From: Aphrocallistes beatrix
Lineage: Eukaryota > Porifera > Hexactinellida > Sceptrulophora > Aphrocallistidae
DNA: 64,000 bases
Reading direction: 5' to 3'
Assembly: GCA_963281255.1 (NCBI GenBank)
Contig: OY725490.1
Location: forward strand, 6,965,530-7,029,529
Positions 53,162 to 64,000 of the stretch are shown here, one piece after another. The notes below the pieces were generated by a model, which had not been told where the DNA came from, searched no databases, and worked only from the letters and a program-made list of their open reading frames with translations. Position 1 is the stretch's first letter, and every line of letters begins with the position of its first letter. The position numbers and the translations under genes are program-made.

Positions 53162-53340
53162 CAAGTCAACTGTTGTCCATCTCTCTATCTATTTATCTAT
53201 CTATCTGATAACAGAGAAGTGGTAAAGATGTGAGGATACTAAACTAAGAGCTGGATAGCTTGAAACAAGAGGATGCTTTTGTACATTCAAAACTAAGAAG
53301 GGGATCGAGCAGAGGCTGAGGAAGGAGGGCATAACAGACA
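53162..53340. repeat. Diverged direct repeat, copy 1
   Basis: This copy shares blocks in the same order with 53895..54050: a TCTATCTATC run, GATAACAGAGAAGT, GAGGATACT, CTAAGA, GGA(T/C)AGCTTGAAACAA and GAGGCTGA. It is a dispersed non-coding repeat of about 170 bp; the family is not identified. Confidence 0.7.
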
Positions 53341-53894
53341 ACAAGAGCACTATCAAGTCGGAGGGAATAAGAAATTAAAGAACCAAAACGAGAATTATAT
53401 CAAAAGAAATGTATAAACAAAATATTATGGGGCAAGGGCATAGAAAAGAAGTAATTAGGATACATGTGGATGTGGTGCGTACCAACCTCTCAATGTAATG
53501 AATTCAAGCTAATAGGCACAATGCCATGACAGAACCATCGTCACTGAAGATTCATAAACAAACCTCACAATATTCTACCAGTTTTAGTATTTATAGAGTT
53601 TTGATTGAAAGTTTTGAAAACAACTATAGGTTAGAAAGCGTGAAAATAAAAATATAACGTGTACGTATTTAAAAACACGAAATCATGAAATTCAGGAAAT
53701 ATAAAGATTTGGACTAACTTATATTTGCTAAGGTACATAACACATATTCTCAGTAGTGATCACAATCAATCAGTTTGGGTGTATCATGCATAGTCTATAC
53801 ATTTGTAAATGTAAGCGTGCATATAAGAACTAAATTCACCCAGTTGCTAGAAAGTGACACGAATTTCTAGGTAATTAGCAGATTCGAACCCTTC

Positions 53895-54050
53895 AAGCCA
53901 ACCGTTCTCTATCTATCTATCAGTTTGATAACAGAGAAGTCGATGGGAAAGATCCGAGGATACTCAGCTAAGAACAGGACAGCTTGAAACAATAGAAAGC
54001 TATACTGCAGTAAGAACTAAGAGAGAAGAAACGGAGGCTGATGAGGCAAG
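53895..54050. repeat. Diverged direct repeat, copy 2
   Basis: Partner of the copy at 53162..53340, about 730 bp downstream in the same orientation, by eye roughly three-quarters identical. Confidence 0.7.
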
Positions 54051-54307
54051 GCTTCTTATGTTGCTAGGTTAGATTAATTAAAATATGTAGTAGGTATATC
54101 ATTATTACAAGCTTACTGATCCCGAAATCTCGATTGTAATTCTTTTTGATTATTTACCCTGGAGTTTAATATGAATTCACATCAATTTTATATCGCAAAT
54201 TTAATAGTCAAATTATGTTTTAATGAAATACAAAGTATCCATATGCATAGACGTCAAGAATAATATAAATACATTTAATAAGAGCAGCAGCATCTTGTTG
54301 TTGTGGG

Positions 54308-54560
54308 TCACTGGCAGGGTAGAGGAGAGCGCTGTAGATGTGTACATAGTCTCAATCCGAATGCGTCCACGTCACCGCTGCGAAAAGACACCAGCATCTC
54401 CATGCGTTCATCCTCCCATCTCTGTATGAATATCCGTTTATATGACTGAGTGCCTCTCCCCGTGTAGTCATCTAGCTGTATACCCCCGTCATGTTGGGGC
54501 CTCATCAGTATGAGACGCGGGCTGTGTAGCTCCTCTATCAGCTCAGTAACGCGGTCCGTG
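54308..54560 (-). pseudogene. Possible gene fragment of unknown origin
   Basis: The minus frame reads RVTELIEELHSPRLILMRPQ, then a stretch including SYKRIFIQRWEDERMEMLVS and FRSGDVDAFGLRL. Its composition looks protein-like, but I recognise no family. Upstream it runs into the 34-bp tandem repeat, whose unit is not a multiple of three and so breaks the frame. It may be a 3' exon remnant damaged by repeat expansion, or chance. Confidence 0.3.
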
Positions 54561-54660
54561 TAGCTCTTCCATCAGTGTAGCGACGCGGTCCATGCAGCTC
54601 CTCCATCAGTGTAGTGCCGCGGTCCGTGTAACTCCTCCATCAGTGTAGTGACGCGGTCCG
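54525..54660. repeat. 34-bp tandem repeat, four units
   Basis: Four diverged copies of a 34-bp unit with the core CTCCATCAGTGTAGTGACGCGG, quoted here only in part: CTCCATCAGTG ... GCGGTCC. It is GC-rich against its surroundings and overlaps the upstream end of the possible gene fragment. Confidence 0.8.
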
Positions 54661-55642
54661 TGTTAGTCCGCCCCGGCTCCAATCCCATCCTTTCCTCTCC
54701 GGTCGCCGAACTGTGAACCCCCCTGCTGTGTATGCCCCTTCTATGTTTCCCTCCCGCCCATTCCTATAGTTAATTACTCAGGTTGACCCCTCAGGGTTCC
54801 AGCAGCCGTTTTGTGGCTAACTGTGAATGCACTTGGGACGCATTCATGTACCTTTCCCCAACCTGAGCTAGAATTGGAGGGTGTCAAGGCCGGAGCCCCT
54901 CCGAATTGAGAGACCCCTCATTATGTAACCTAACTGTATACTTACTATACCTATACTTATACCTTGACACCATTTAAGGACCTCCCTATACCCTTAGGAT
55001 GCAACAATGAGTACGATTGAATTTTGGATGTAAAATTATGACTAAATCGGACATTAATTTAAACTTAACTTAACTTAACTTGAAACGATACGAAGGTATT
55101 CGAACTTACACCTACACTGAACTTAATTTTGAACGATATTCGAATTCGACCTTATAACCTAACTTTAGACGTGAACGAAAACGAAGAGTTACTCTCTTAT
55201 TCGACCTTAAGCTGAACCTTAACCTATCTTAACGAATGTATTGAGGAGACCACATGGACAGACAACTTTGAAGCTCATAATTAACAACCCTCCCTCCTCC
55301 CCCCAAATATTCTAAAATTTCAAAACCTAATAGAATCAACAATTTTTAGCTATACCCCTCTAAGGGGTATGCACGATAACGATAAACTGAACCTAGACGG
55401 GAGGTATAATTTGGAATACCTCATAAAGCGCACTGAAAGTTTATTAACCTAGTCTACTGACCTAACTGCAAAATAATGTACCCTACTACCCCGGAAATGA
55501 CGAAGTTAGGAATGAGTGAGGAATGAGGCTAGAGACATCTCACACCTAGAAAGAAGGAGGGAGTTGATTAGATTGAAAATGGGAAAGAAGTGAGTGATGG
55601 CGTTAAGATTTGCCACATACCTTAGCTCGACGGTCTGACAGT
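54661..55642. other. Intergenic, no gene seen
   Basis: A mix of GC-rich and AT-rich sequence. It includes a short AACTT run (about 55064-55081) and a stretch of near-telomere-unlike AACCT/AACTT words (55040-55240). No coding frame is supported. Confidence 0.5.
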
Positions 55643-55879
55643 TTGGAAGTCCCTCAATCTGAAGATCTGGTAGTCCCTCAGTCAGAAGATCTGGAAGTCC
55701 CTCAGTCAGAAGATCTGGAAGTCCCTCAGTCAGAAGATCTGATAGTCCCTCAGTCTGAAGATTTGGAAGTCCCTCAGTCAGAAGATCTGGAAGTCCCTCA
55801 GTCAGAAGATCTGGAAGTCCCTCAGTCAGAAGATCTGGTAGTCCCTCAGTCTGAAGATCTGGTAGTCCCTCAGTCTGAA
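55643..55879. repeat. 24-bp minisatellite, ~10 units
   Basis: The unit CTGGAAGTCCCTCAGTCAGA-AGAT repeats about ten times with few variants. Since 24 is a multiple of three, one forward frame stays open and reads VPQSEDLE repeats (106 aa at 55610..55930). That frame has an ATG-less or weak context and no flanking domain, so I treat the array as non-coding by default. Confidence 0.9.
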
Positions 55880-56478
55880 TCTGACGGTGAGAATTCTAAA
55901 AGAGAAAAAATCAGGTCGGTCTATTTGTAAAGTCTATTTGTCAAGTGTAAGAGTAGGATAATACGGACCTGCTGGAGAGTTGGCTGTGTAGCGGTGCCCC
56001 CGGGGGTGATGAGGTGAAGCGATGAAAAAGGTAGCGAATATTGCCGGCAATATAGTTTCTGCAGCTTCTTCACCCGTATATATACTATCTCCGGTCCCAC
56101 ACAGCAGTAGGCATCTGTCAGTAGGCACCTGCCAATCATTATCAGGAGTAGACACCTGTAAGACTAAACACCTGTCGACTAGACAAGAGTGTGGACACCT
56201 TTGAAGCAGGTGTTGCCTCTGACAAGTGTTTACTACTGAGTTAATTCTAATTATAACTGCAATAGACAGGAGGTTGCGACAGGTGTCTTCTCCTGCATGG
56301 AACGGTGTAGAGTATATATACAAGTGATGAACACAGTTTCGAACAATTTCAACAGATCCTTTTCGCTCTCCATCACTCTTCCAAACTTCTCATCTGATGG
56401 ACTTCTCTCTCCAACTCATCATAGCTAGCTACGTGACAGCAACTGGATACCTACGCCACATCTAGAGCACAACCACAT
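55880..56478. other. Unique spacer with clustered CACCTG E-boxes
   Basis: Non-coding sequence between two tandem arrays. Five CACCTG/CAGGTG hexamers occur at 56126, 56153, 56169, 56207 and 56280. A 129-aa minus frame across it has no recognisable features. Confidence 0.5.
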
Positions 56479-58175
56479 CATATCTCCGGGAAAGCTCGTT
56501 ACAGCTACGTCACAGCTACAGCATACCTTGGAGAAAGCTACGTTACAGCTACAGCATATCTCCGGGAAAGCTACGTTACAGCTACAGCATATCTTCGGGA
56601 AAGCTACGTTACAGCGACAGCATATCCTCGGGAAAGCTACGTTACAGCTACAGCATATCTCCGCGAAAGCTACGGCACAGCTACAGCATATCTTCGGGAA
56701 AGCTACGTTACAGCTACAGCATATCCTCGGGAAAGCTACGTTACAGCTACAGCATATCTTCGGGAAAGCTACGTCACAGCTACAGCATATCTTCGGGAAA
56801 GCTACGTTACAGCTACAGCATATCTCCGGGAAAGCTACGTTACAGCTACAGCATATCTTCGGGAAAGCTACGTTACAGCGACAGCATATCCTCGGGAAAG
56901 CTACGTTACAGCTACAGCATATCTCCGCGAAAGCTACGGCACAGCTACAGCATATCTTCGGGAAAGCTACGTTACAGCTACAGCATATCCTCGGGAAAGC
57001 TACGTCACAGCTACAGCATATCTTCGGGAAAGCTACGTTACAGCTACAGCATATCTCCGGGAAAGCTACGTTACAGCTACAGCATATCTTCGGGAAAGCT
57101 ACGTTACAGCGACAGCATATCCTCGGGAAAGCTACGTTACAGCTACAGCATATCTCCGCGAAAGCTACGGCACAGCTACAGCATATCTTCGGGAAAGCTA
57201 CGTTACAGCTACAGCATATCCTCGGGAAAGCTACGTTACAGCTACAGCATATCTTCGGGAAAGCTACGTCACAGCTACAGCATATCTTCGGGAAAGCTAC
57301 GTCACAGCTACAGCATATCTTCGGGAAAGCTACGTTACAGCTACAGCATATCTCCGGGAAAGCTACGTTACAGCTACAGCATATCTTCGGGAAAGCTACG
57401 TTACAGCGACATCATATCCTCGGGAAAGCTACGTTACAGCTACAGCATATCTCCGCGAAAGCTACGGCACAGCTACAGCATATCTTCGGGAAAGCTATGT
57501 TACAGCTACAGCATATCCTCGGGAAAGCTACGTCACAGCTACAGCATATCTTCGGGAAAGCTACGTTACAGCTACAGCATATCCTCGGGAAAGCTACGTC
57601 ACAGCTACAGCATACCTTGGGGAAAGCTACGTTACAGCTACAGCATATCTCCGGGAAAGCTACGTTACAGCTACAGCATATCTTCGGGAAACACAGCTAC
57701 AGCATATCTTCGGGAAAGCTACGTTACAGCTACAGCATATCCTCGGGAAAGCTACGTTACAGCTACAGCATATCTCCGCGAAAGCTACGTCACAGCGACA
57801 GCATATCCTCGGGAAAGCTACGTTACAGCTACAGCATATCCTCGGGAAAGCTACGTTACAGCTACAGCATATCTCCGCGAAAGCTACGTCACAGCGACAG
57901 CATATCCTCGGGAAAGCTACGTTACAGCTACAGCATATCTCCGCGAAAGCTACGTCACAGCGACAGCATATCTTCGGGAAAGCTACGTTACAGCTACAGC
58001 ATATCCTCGGGAAAGCTACGTTACAGCTACAGCATATCTTCGGGAAAGCTACGTCACAGCTACAGCATATCTTCTGGAAAGCTGCGTTACAGCTACACCA
58101 TATCTTCGGGAAAGCTACGTTACAGCTATAAGATATCTTCGGGAATGTAACGCTACAGTTCCAGGATATCCTCGG
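56479..58175. repeat. 33-bp satellite with higher-order structure, ~50 units
   Basis: The monomer is 33 bp (GAAAGCTACGTTACAGCTAC ... AGCATATCTTCGG). Monomer variants recur in a fixed order in blocks of 7-9 monomers, giving a higher-order repeat. All three forward frames of the monomer lack stops, so long open frames arise automatically. The 540-aa frame at 56528 starts at a TTG, reads 11-residue units such as GKATLQLQHIF, and is shifted by a 7-bp deletion near 57691 without being closed. It is therefore not evidence of a protein. The 3' edge decays gradually to about 58200. Confidence 0.9.
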
Positions 58176-58770
58176 AAAAGCTACGCCGCAGTTACATCAG
58201 AACCGTCTACAAGAGTGAACATTAATGTTTGATGTCATAATAAGTTACGATGTATGCTATTGTAACTTATTCTTATAGAAATAACAATTAAATTAGTCAT
58301 ATGGGGTAGAAACAAATCAGAAATGAAAGGGTGAATAAGTAGTATATATTTAGTGATGGTTAAACCTTCCCATTCCAAAGCTATGGTGTAAATATATCTT
58401 GTGAAAGTAGGCAACTCTGAGTCTTGATTCAAACGAATAAAACAAGAAAATAAATATATACATTTCGATACATATTTGAGGACATCTAACCTGGCAACAT
58501 AAGCAATACCAAATAGCATTTGCAATCGTCTTAAATGTATAACAGCGTGCATTAAAGTAAATTATCGTGAAAATAAATCAACAAACCCCCTGAATGAATT
58601 CAAAAACAACACGTTACTTAGTTTCAGAGTAGAAGGGGAGAGTAAATATTTTTCCACTTCATTAATCAATAATTGAGAAAAATAAGGAAAACAACGAAGA
58701 ATTAATTAGAATAAGAGCAAAGTAAACCTAGCAACATAAGTGAAATAGTTGTATTTTAAATAAATTTGAA
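58176..58770. other. Spacer between the 33-bp and 159-bp arrays
   Basis: AT-rich, with no supported gene. The sequence at 58711-58724 (AATAAGAGCAAAGT) resembles part of the 159-bp unit and may be a decayed edge copy. Confidence 0.5.
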
Positions 58771-61700
58771 ATCAGCGAGAAACTAGGCCTTTTCTGTAAG
58801 AAACGTTATAAGAGCAAAGTGAAAGTGAGCATTTTCAGTTTGAAACAATGTCAAATTGAAAGTGATTCCAGGCATTTTGTTGTCCCTGTGGGGGGGTACA
58901 GTGACATTTTGAGAAAAGAATGTGCCCAAATCAGCGAGAAACTAGGCCTTTTCTGTAAGAAACGTTATAAGAGCAAAGTGAAAGTGAGCATTTTCAGTTT
59001 GAAACAATGTCAAATTGAAAGTGATTCCAGGCATTTTGTTGTCCCTGTGGGGGGGTACAGTGACATTTTGAGAAAAGAATGTGCCCAAATCAGCGAGAAA
59101 CTAGGCCTTTTCTGTAAGAAACGTTATAAGAGCAAAGTGAAAGTGAGCATTTTCAGTTTGAAACAATGTCAAATTGAAAGTGATTCCAGGCATTTTGTTG
59201 TCCCTGTGGGGGGGTACAGTGACATTTTGAGAAAAGAATGTGCCCAAATCAGCGAGAAACTAGGCCTTTTCTGTAAGAAACGTTATAAGAGCAAAGTGAA
59301 AGTGAGCATTTTCAGTTTGAAACAATGTCAAATTGAAAGTGATTCCAGGCATTTTTTTGTCCCTGTGGGGGGGTACAGTGACATTTTGAGAAAAGAATGT
59401 GCCCAAATCAGCGAGAAACTAGGCCTTTTCTGTAAGAAACGTTATAAGAGCAAAGTGAAAGTGAGCATTTTCAGTTTGAAACAATGTCAAATTGAAAGTG
59501 ATTCCAGGCATTTTGTTGTCCCTGTGGGGGGGTACAGTGACATTTTGAGAAAAGAATGTGCCCAAATCAGCGAGAAACTAGGCCTTTTCTGTAAGAGACG
59601 TTATAAGAGCAAAGTGAAAGTGAGCATTTTCAGTTTGAAACAATGTCAAATTGAAAGTGATTCCAGGCATTTTGTTGTCCCTGTGGGGGGGTACAGTGAC
59701 ATTTTGAGAAAAGAATGTGCCCAAATCAGCGAGAAACTAGGCCTTTTCTGTAAGAAACGTTATAAGAGCAAAGTGAAAGTGAGCATTTTCAGTTTGAAAC
59801 AATGTCAAATTGAAAGTGATTCCAGGCATTTTGTTGTCCCTGTGGGGGGGTACAGTGACATTTTGAGAAAAGAATGTGCCCAAATCAGCGAGAAACTAGG
59901 CCTTTTCTGTAAGAAACGTTATAAGAGCAAAGTGAAAGTGAGCATTTTCAGTTTGAAACAATGTCAAATTGAAAGTGATTCCAGGCATTTTGTTGTCCCT
60001 GTGGGGGGGTACAGTGACATTTTGAGAAAAGAATGTGCCCAAATCAGCGAGAAACTAGGCCTTTTCTGTAAGAAACGTTATAAGAGCAAAGTGAAAGTGA
60101 GCATTTTCAGTTTGAAACAATGTCAAATTGAAAGTGATTCCAGGCATTTTGTTGTCCCTGTGGGGGGGTACAGTGACATTTTGAGAAAAGAATGTGCCCA
60201 AATCAGCGAGAAACTAGGCCTTTTCTGTAAGAAACGTTATAAGAGCAAAGTGAAAGTGAGCATTTTCAGTTTGAAACAATGTCAAATTGAAAGTGATTCC
60301 AGGCATTTTGTTGTCCCTGTGGGGGGGTACAGTGACATTTTGAGAAAAGAATGTGCCCAAATCAGCGAGAAACTAGGCCTTTTCTGTAAGAAACGTTATA
60401 AGAGCAAAGTGAAAGTGAGCATTTTCAGTTTGAAACAATGTCAAATTGAAAGTGATTCCAGGCATTTTGTTGTCCCTGTGGGGGGGTACAGTGACATTTT
60501 GAGAAAAGAATGTGCCCAAATCAGCGAGAAACTAGGCCTTTTCTGTAAGAAACGTTATAAGAGCAAAGTGAAAGTGAGCATTTTCAGTTTGAAACAATGT
60601 CAAATTGAAAGTGATTCCAGGCATTTTGTTGTCCCTGTGGGGGGGTACAGTGACATTTTGAGAAAAGAATGTGCCCAAATCAGCGAGAAACTAGGCCTTT
60701 TCTGTAAGAAACGTTATAAGAGCAAAGTGAAAGTGAGCATTTTCAGTTTGAAACAATGTCAAATTGAAAGTGATTCCAGGCATTTTTTTGTCCCTGTGGG
60801 GGGGTACAGTGACATTTTGAGAAAAGAATGTGCCCAAATCAGCGAGAAACTAGGCCTTTTCTGTAAGAAACGTTATAAGAGCAAAGTGAAAGTGAGCATT
60901 TTCAGTTTGAAACAATGTCAAATTGAAAGTGATTCCAGGCATTTTGTTGTCCCTGTGGGGGGGTACAGTGACATTTTGAGAAAAGAATGTGCCCAAATCA
61001 GCGAGAAACTAGGCCTTTTCTGTAAGAAACGTTATAAGAGCAAAGTGAAAGTGAGCATTTTCAGTTTGAAACAATGTCAAATTGAAAGTGATTCCAGGCA
61101 TTTTGTTGTCCCTGTGGGGGGGTACAGTGACATTTTGAGAAAAGAATGTGCCCAAATCAGCGAGAAACTAGGCCTTTTCTGTAAGAAACGTTATAAGAGC
61201 AAAGTGAAAGTGAGCATTTTCAGTTTGAAACAATGTCAAATTGAAAGTGATTCCAGGCATTTTGTTGTCCCTGTGGGGGGGTACAGTGACATTTTGAGAA
61301 AAGAATGTGCCCAAATCAGCGAGAAACTAGGCCTTTTCTGTAAGAAACGTTATAAGAGCAAAGTGAAAGTGAGCATTTTCAGTTTGAAACAATGTCAAAT
61401 TGAAAGTGATTCCAGGCATTTTGTTGTCCCTGTGGGGGGGTACAGTGACATTTTGAGAAAAGAATGTGCCCAAATCAGCGAGAAACTAGGCCTTTTCTGT
61501 AAGAAACGTTATAAGAGCAAAGTGAAAGTGAGCATTTTCAGTTTGAAACAATGTCAAATTGAAAGTGATTCCAGGCATTTTGTTGTCCCTGTGGGGGGGT
61601 ACAGTGACATTTTGAGAAAAGAATGTGCCCAAATCAGCGAGAAACTAGGCCTTTTCTGTAAGAAACGTTATAAGAGCAAAGTGAAAGTGAGCATTTTCAG

Positions 61701-64000
61701 TTTGAAACAATGTCAAATTGAAAGTGATTCCAGGCATTTTGTTGTCCCTGTGGGGGGGTACAGTGACATTTTGAGAAAAGAATGTGCCCAAATCAGCGAG
61801 AAACTAGGCCTTTTCTGTAAGAAACGTTATAAGAGCAAAGTGAAAGTGAGCATTTTCAGTTTGAAACAATGTCAAATTGAAAGTGATTCCAGGCATTTTG
61901 TTGTCCCTGTGGGGGGGTACAGTGACATTTTGAGAAAAGAATGTGCCCAAATCAGCGAGAAACTAGGCCTTTTCTGTAAGAAACGTTATAAGAGCAAAGT
62001 GAAAGTGAGCATTTTCAGTTTGAAACAATGTCAAATTGAAAGTGATTCCAGGCATTTTGTTGTCCCTGTGGGGGGGTACAGTGACATTTTGAGAAAAGAA
62101 TGTGCCCAAATCAGCGAGAAACTAGGCCTTTTCTGTAAGAAACGTTATAAGAGCAAAGTGAAAGTGAGCATTTTCAGTTTGAAACAATGTCAAATTGAAA
62201 GTGATTCCAGGCATTTTGTTGTCCCTGTGGGGGGGTACAGTGACATTTTGAGAAAAGAATGTGCCCAAATCAGCGAGAAACTAGGCCTTTTCTGTAAGAA
62301 ACGTTATAAGAGCAAAGTGAAAGTGAGCATTTTCAGTTTGAAACAATGTCAAATTGAAAGTGATTCCAGGCATTTTGTTGTCCCTGTGGGGGGGTACAGT
62401 GACATTTTGAGAAAAGAATGTGCCCAAATCAGCGAGAAACTAGGCCTTTTCTGTAAGAAACGTTATAAGAGCAAAGTGAAAGTGAGCATTTTCAGTTTGA
62501 AACAATGTCAAATTGAAAGTGATTCCAGGCATTTTGTTGTCCCTGTGGGGGGGTACAGTGACATTTTGAGAAAAGAATGTGCCCAAATCAGCGAGAAACT
62601 AGGCCTTTTCTGTAAGAAACGTTATAAGAGCAAAGTGAAAGTGAGCATTTTCAGTTTGAAACAATGTCAAATTGAAAGTGATTCCAGGCATTTTGTTGTC
62701 CCTGTGGGGGGGTACAGTGACATTTTGAGAAAAGAATGTGCCCAAATCAGCGAGAAACTAGGCCTTTTCTGTAAGAAACGTTATAAGAGCAAAGTGAAAG
62801 TGAGCATTTTCAGTTTGAAACAATGTCAAATTGAAAGTGATTCCAGGCATTTTGTTGTCCCTGTGGGGGGGTACAGTGACATTTTGAGAAAAGAATGTGC
62901 CCAAATCAGCGAGAAACTAGGCCTTTTCTGTAAGAAACGTTATAAGAGCAAAGTGAAAGTGAGCATTTTCAGTTTGAAACAATGTCAAATTGAAAGTGAT
63001 TCCAGGCATTTTGTTGTCCCTGTGGGGGGGTACAGTGACATTTTGAGAAAAGAATGTGCCCAAATCAGCGAGAAACTAGGCCTTTTCTGTAAGAAACGTT
63101 ATAAGAGCAAAGTGAAAGTGAGCATTTTCAGTTTGAAACAATGTCAAATTGAAAGTGATTCCAGGCATTTTGTTGTCCCTGTGGGGGGGTACAGTGACAT
63201 TTTGAGAAAAGAATGTGCCCAAATCAGCGAGAAACTAGGCCTTTTCTGTAAGAAACGTTATAAGAGCAAAGTGAAAGTGAGCATTTTCAGTTTGAAACAA
63301 TGTCAAATTGAAAGTGATTCCAGGCATTTTGTTGTCCCTGTGGGGGGGTACAGTGACATTTTGAGAAAAGAATGTGCCCAAATCAGCGAGAAACTAGGCC
63401 TTTTCTGTAAGAAACGTTATAAGAGCAAAGTGAAAGTGAGCATTTTCAGTTTGAAACAATGTCAAATTGAAAGTGATTCCAGGCATTTTGTTGTCCCTGT
63501 GGGGGGGTACAGTGACATTTTGAGAAAAGAATGTGCCCAAATCAGCGAGAAACTAGGCCTTTTCTGTAAGAAACGTTATAAGAGCAAAGTGAAAGTGAGC
63601 ATTTTCAGTTTGAAACAATGTCAAATTGAAAGTGATTCCAGGCATTTTGTTGTCCCTGTGGGGGGGTACAGTGACATTTTGAGAAAAGAATGTGCCCAAA
63701 TCAGCGAGAAACTAGGCCTTTTCTGTAAGAAACGTTATAAGAGCAAAGTGAAAGTGAGCATTTTCAGTTTGAAACAATGTCAAATTGAAAGTGATTCCAG
63801 GCATTTTGTTGTCCCTGTGGGGGGGTACAGTGACATTTTGAGAAAAGAATGTGCCCAAATCAGCGAGAAACTAGGCCTTTTCTGTAAGAGACGTTATAAG
63901 AGCAAAGTGAAAGTGAGCATTTTCAGTTTGAAACAATGTCAAATTGAAAGTGATTCCAGGCATTTTGTTGTCCCTGTGGGGGGGTACAGTGACATTTTGA
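58771..64000. repeat. 159-bp satellite, 32 full units plus a partial one, runs off the window
   Basis: Unit starts (ATCAGCGAGAAACTAGGCC) fall exactly 159 bp apart from 58771 to 63859, with no insertion or deletion in 32 periods. I saw only two variant sites: G to T at about 59354 and 60786 (units 4 and 13) and A to G at about 59596 and 63889 (units 6 and 33). One forward frame has no stop in any unit, and 159 is 53 codons. It is open from 58744 to the window end and reads SRHFVVPVGGYSDILRKECA and similar. It contains no in-frame ATG. The other five frames have stops. Such homogeneity implies recent amplification or strong concerted evolution; it may also be affected by assembly. Confidence 0.95.

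Noticed and set aside
53868-53895. tRNA B-box-like GGGTTCGAATC on the minus strand
   Set aside because: The five bases on each side of the loop do not pair into a T stem, and no acceptor stem or A box could be found.
55934-56323. 129-aa minus-strand open frame
   Set aside because: It starts in AT-rich sequence, has scattered cysteines without pattern, and overlaps a spacer with clustered E-boxes. No family recognised.
56528-58150. A 540-aa open frame of 11-residue repeats as a protein gene
   Set aside because: It begins at a TTG, all three forward frames of the 33-bp monomer are stop-free, and a 7-bp deletion shifts the frame without closing it. Openness is automatic here.
58235-58552. 105-aa minus-strand open frame
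   Set aside because: Hydrophobic, random-looking translation of AT-rich spacer between two satellites; no motif or splice context.
55643-64000. CRISPR-like repeat arrays
   Set aside because: Units are directly contiguous with no unique spacers; the genome is eukaryotic. These are minisatellites and satellites.

Overview
The window is gene-dense animal DNA that ends in satellite arrays. The conserved genes are typical of metazoans: POP1, a CCP2/3-type tubulin carboxypeptidase, NF-YC, a MANF-type ER protein, SART1, GPN3, RRP46/EXOSC5, APEH, PIG-B, NUDT19, CCDC28 and a USP53/54 relative. Most introns are 53-72 bp, neighbouring genes lie 85-210 bp apart, and stand-alone or coiled-coil NHL-repeat genes recur. 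This fits a compact invertebrate genome, possibly a non-bilaterian such as a sponge. The taxon is an inference; nothing in the window fixes it.

Layout. 1-12.3 kb is a head-to-tail run on the minus strand: SART1, an unrecognised 480-aa gene, a MANF homologue, NF-YC, a CCP2/3 carboxypeptidase and the 5' end of POP1. 13.6-17.2 kb holds two single-exon ankyrin genes facing each other as a near-perfect inverted repeat. 18.8-24.3 kb carries GPN3, EXOSC5 and APEH on the minus strand. 24.6-29.9 kb carries a coiled-coil/NHL gene, PIGB, NUDT19 and CCDC28 on the plus strand. 30.2-46.9 kb is filled by what I read as one minus-strand gene of four exons and about 4,322 aa. It has eight tandem inactive USP53/54-like modules, then a low-complexity tail with an MIT-like helical segment and a terminal CxxC/CxxC finger. 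Its 3-kb first intron contains two complete NHL genes on the opposite strand and a hAT-type MITE; a second MITE sits in its last intron. 47.9-52.9 kb is a two-exon, two-RRM RNA-binding protein gene.

From 53 kb on there are no convincing genes. Instead there are diverged repeat copies, a row of hairpins, and four unrelated tandem arrays with periods of 34, 24, 33 and 159 bp. The 159-bp satellite runs off the window after 32 full units and shows no length change.

Two themes recur. Several start codons sit 0-14 nt after a good 3' splice acceptor, often in a gene packed tightly behind another on the same strand. That pattern suggests spliced-leader trans-splicing of operon-like transcripts, or 5'-UTR introns. 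The most unusual object is the multi-module inactive USP gene; I know of no described protein with this architecture, but I could run no search.
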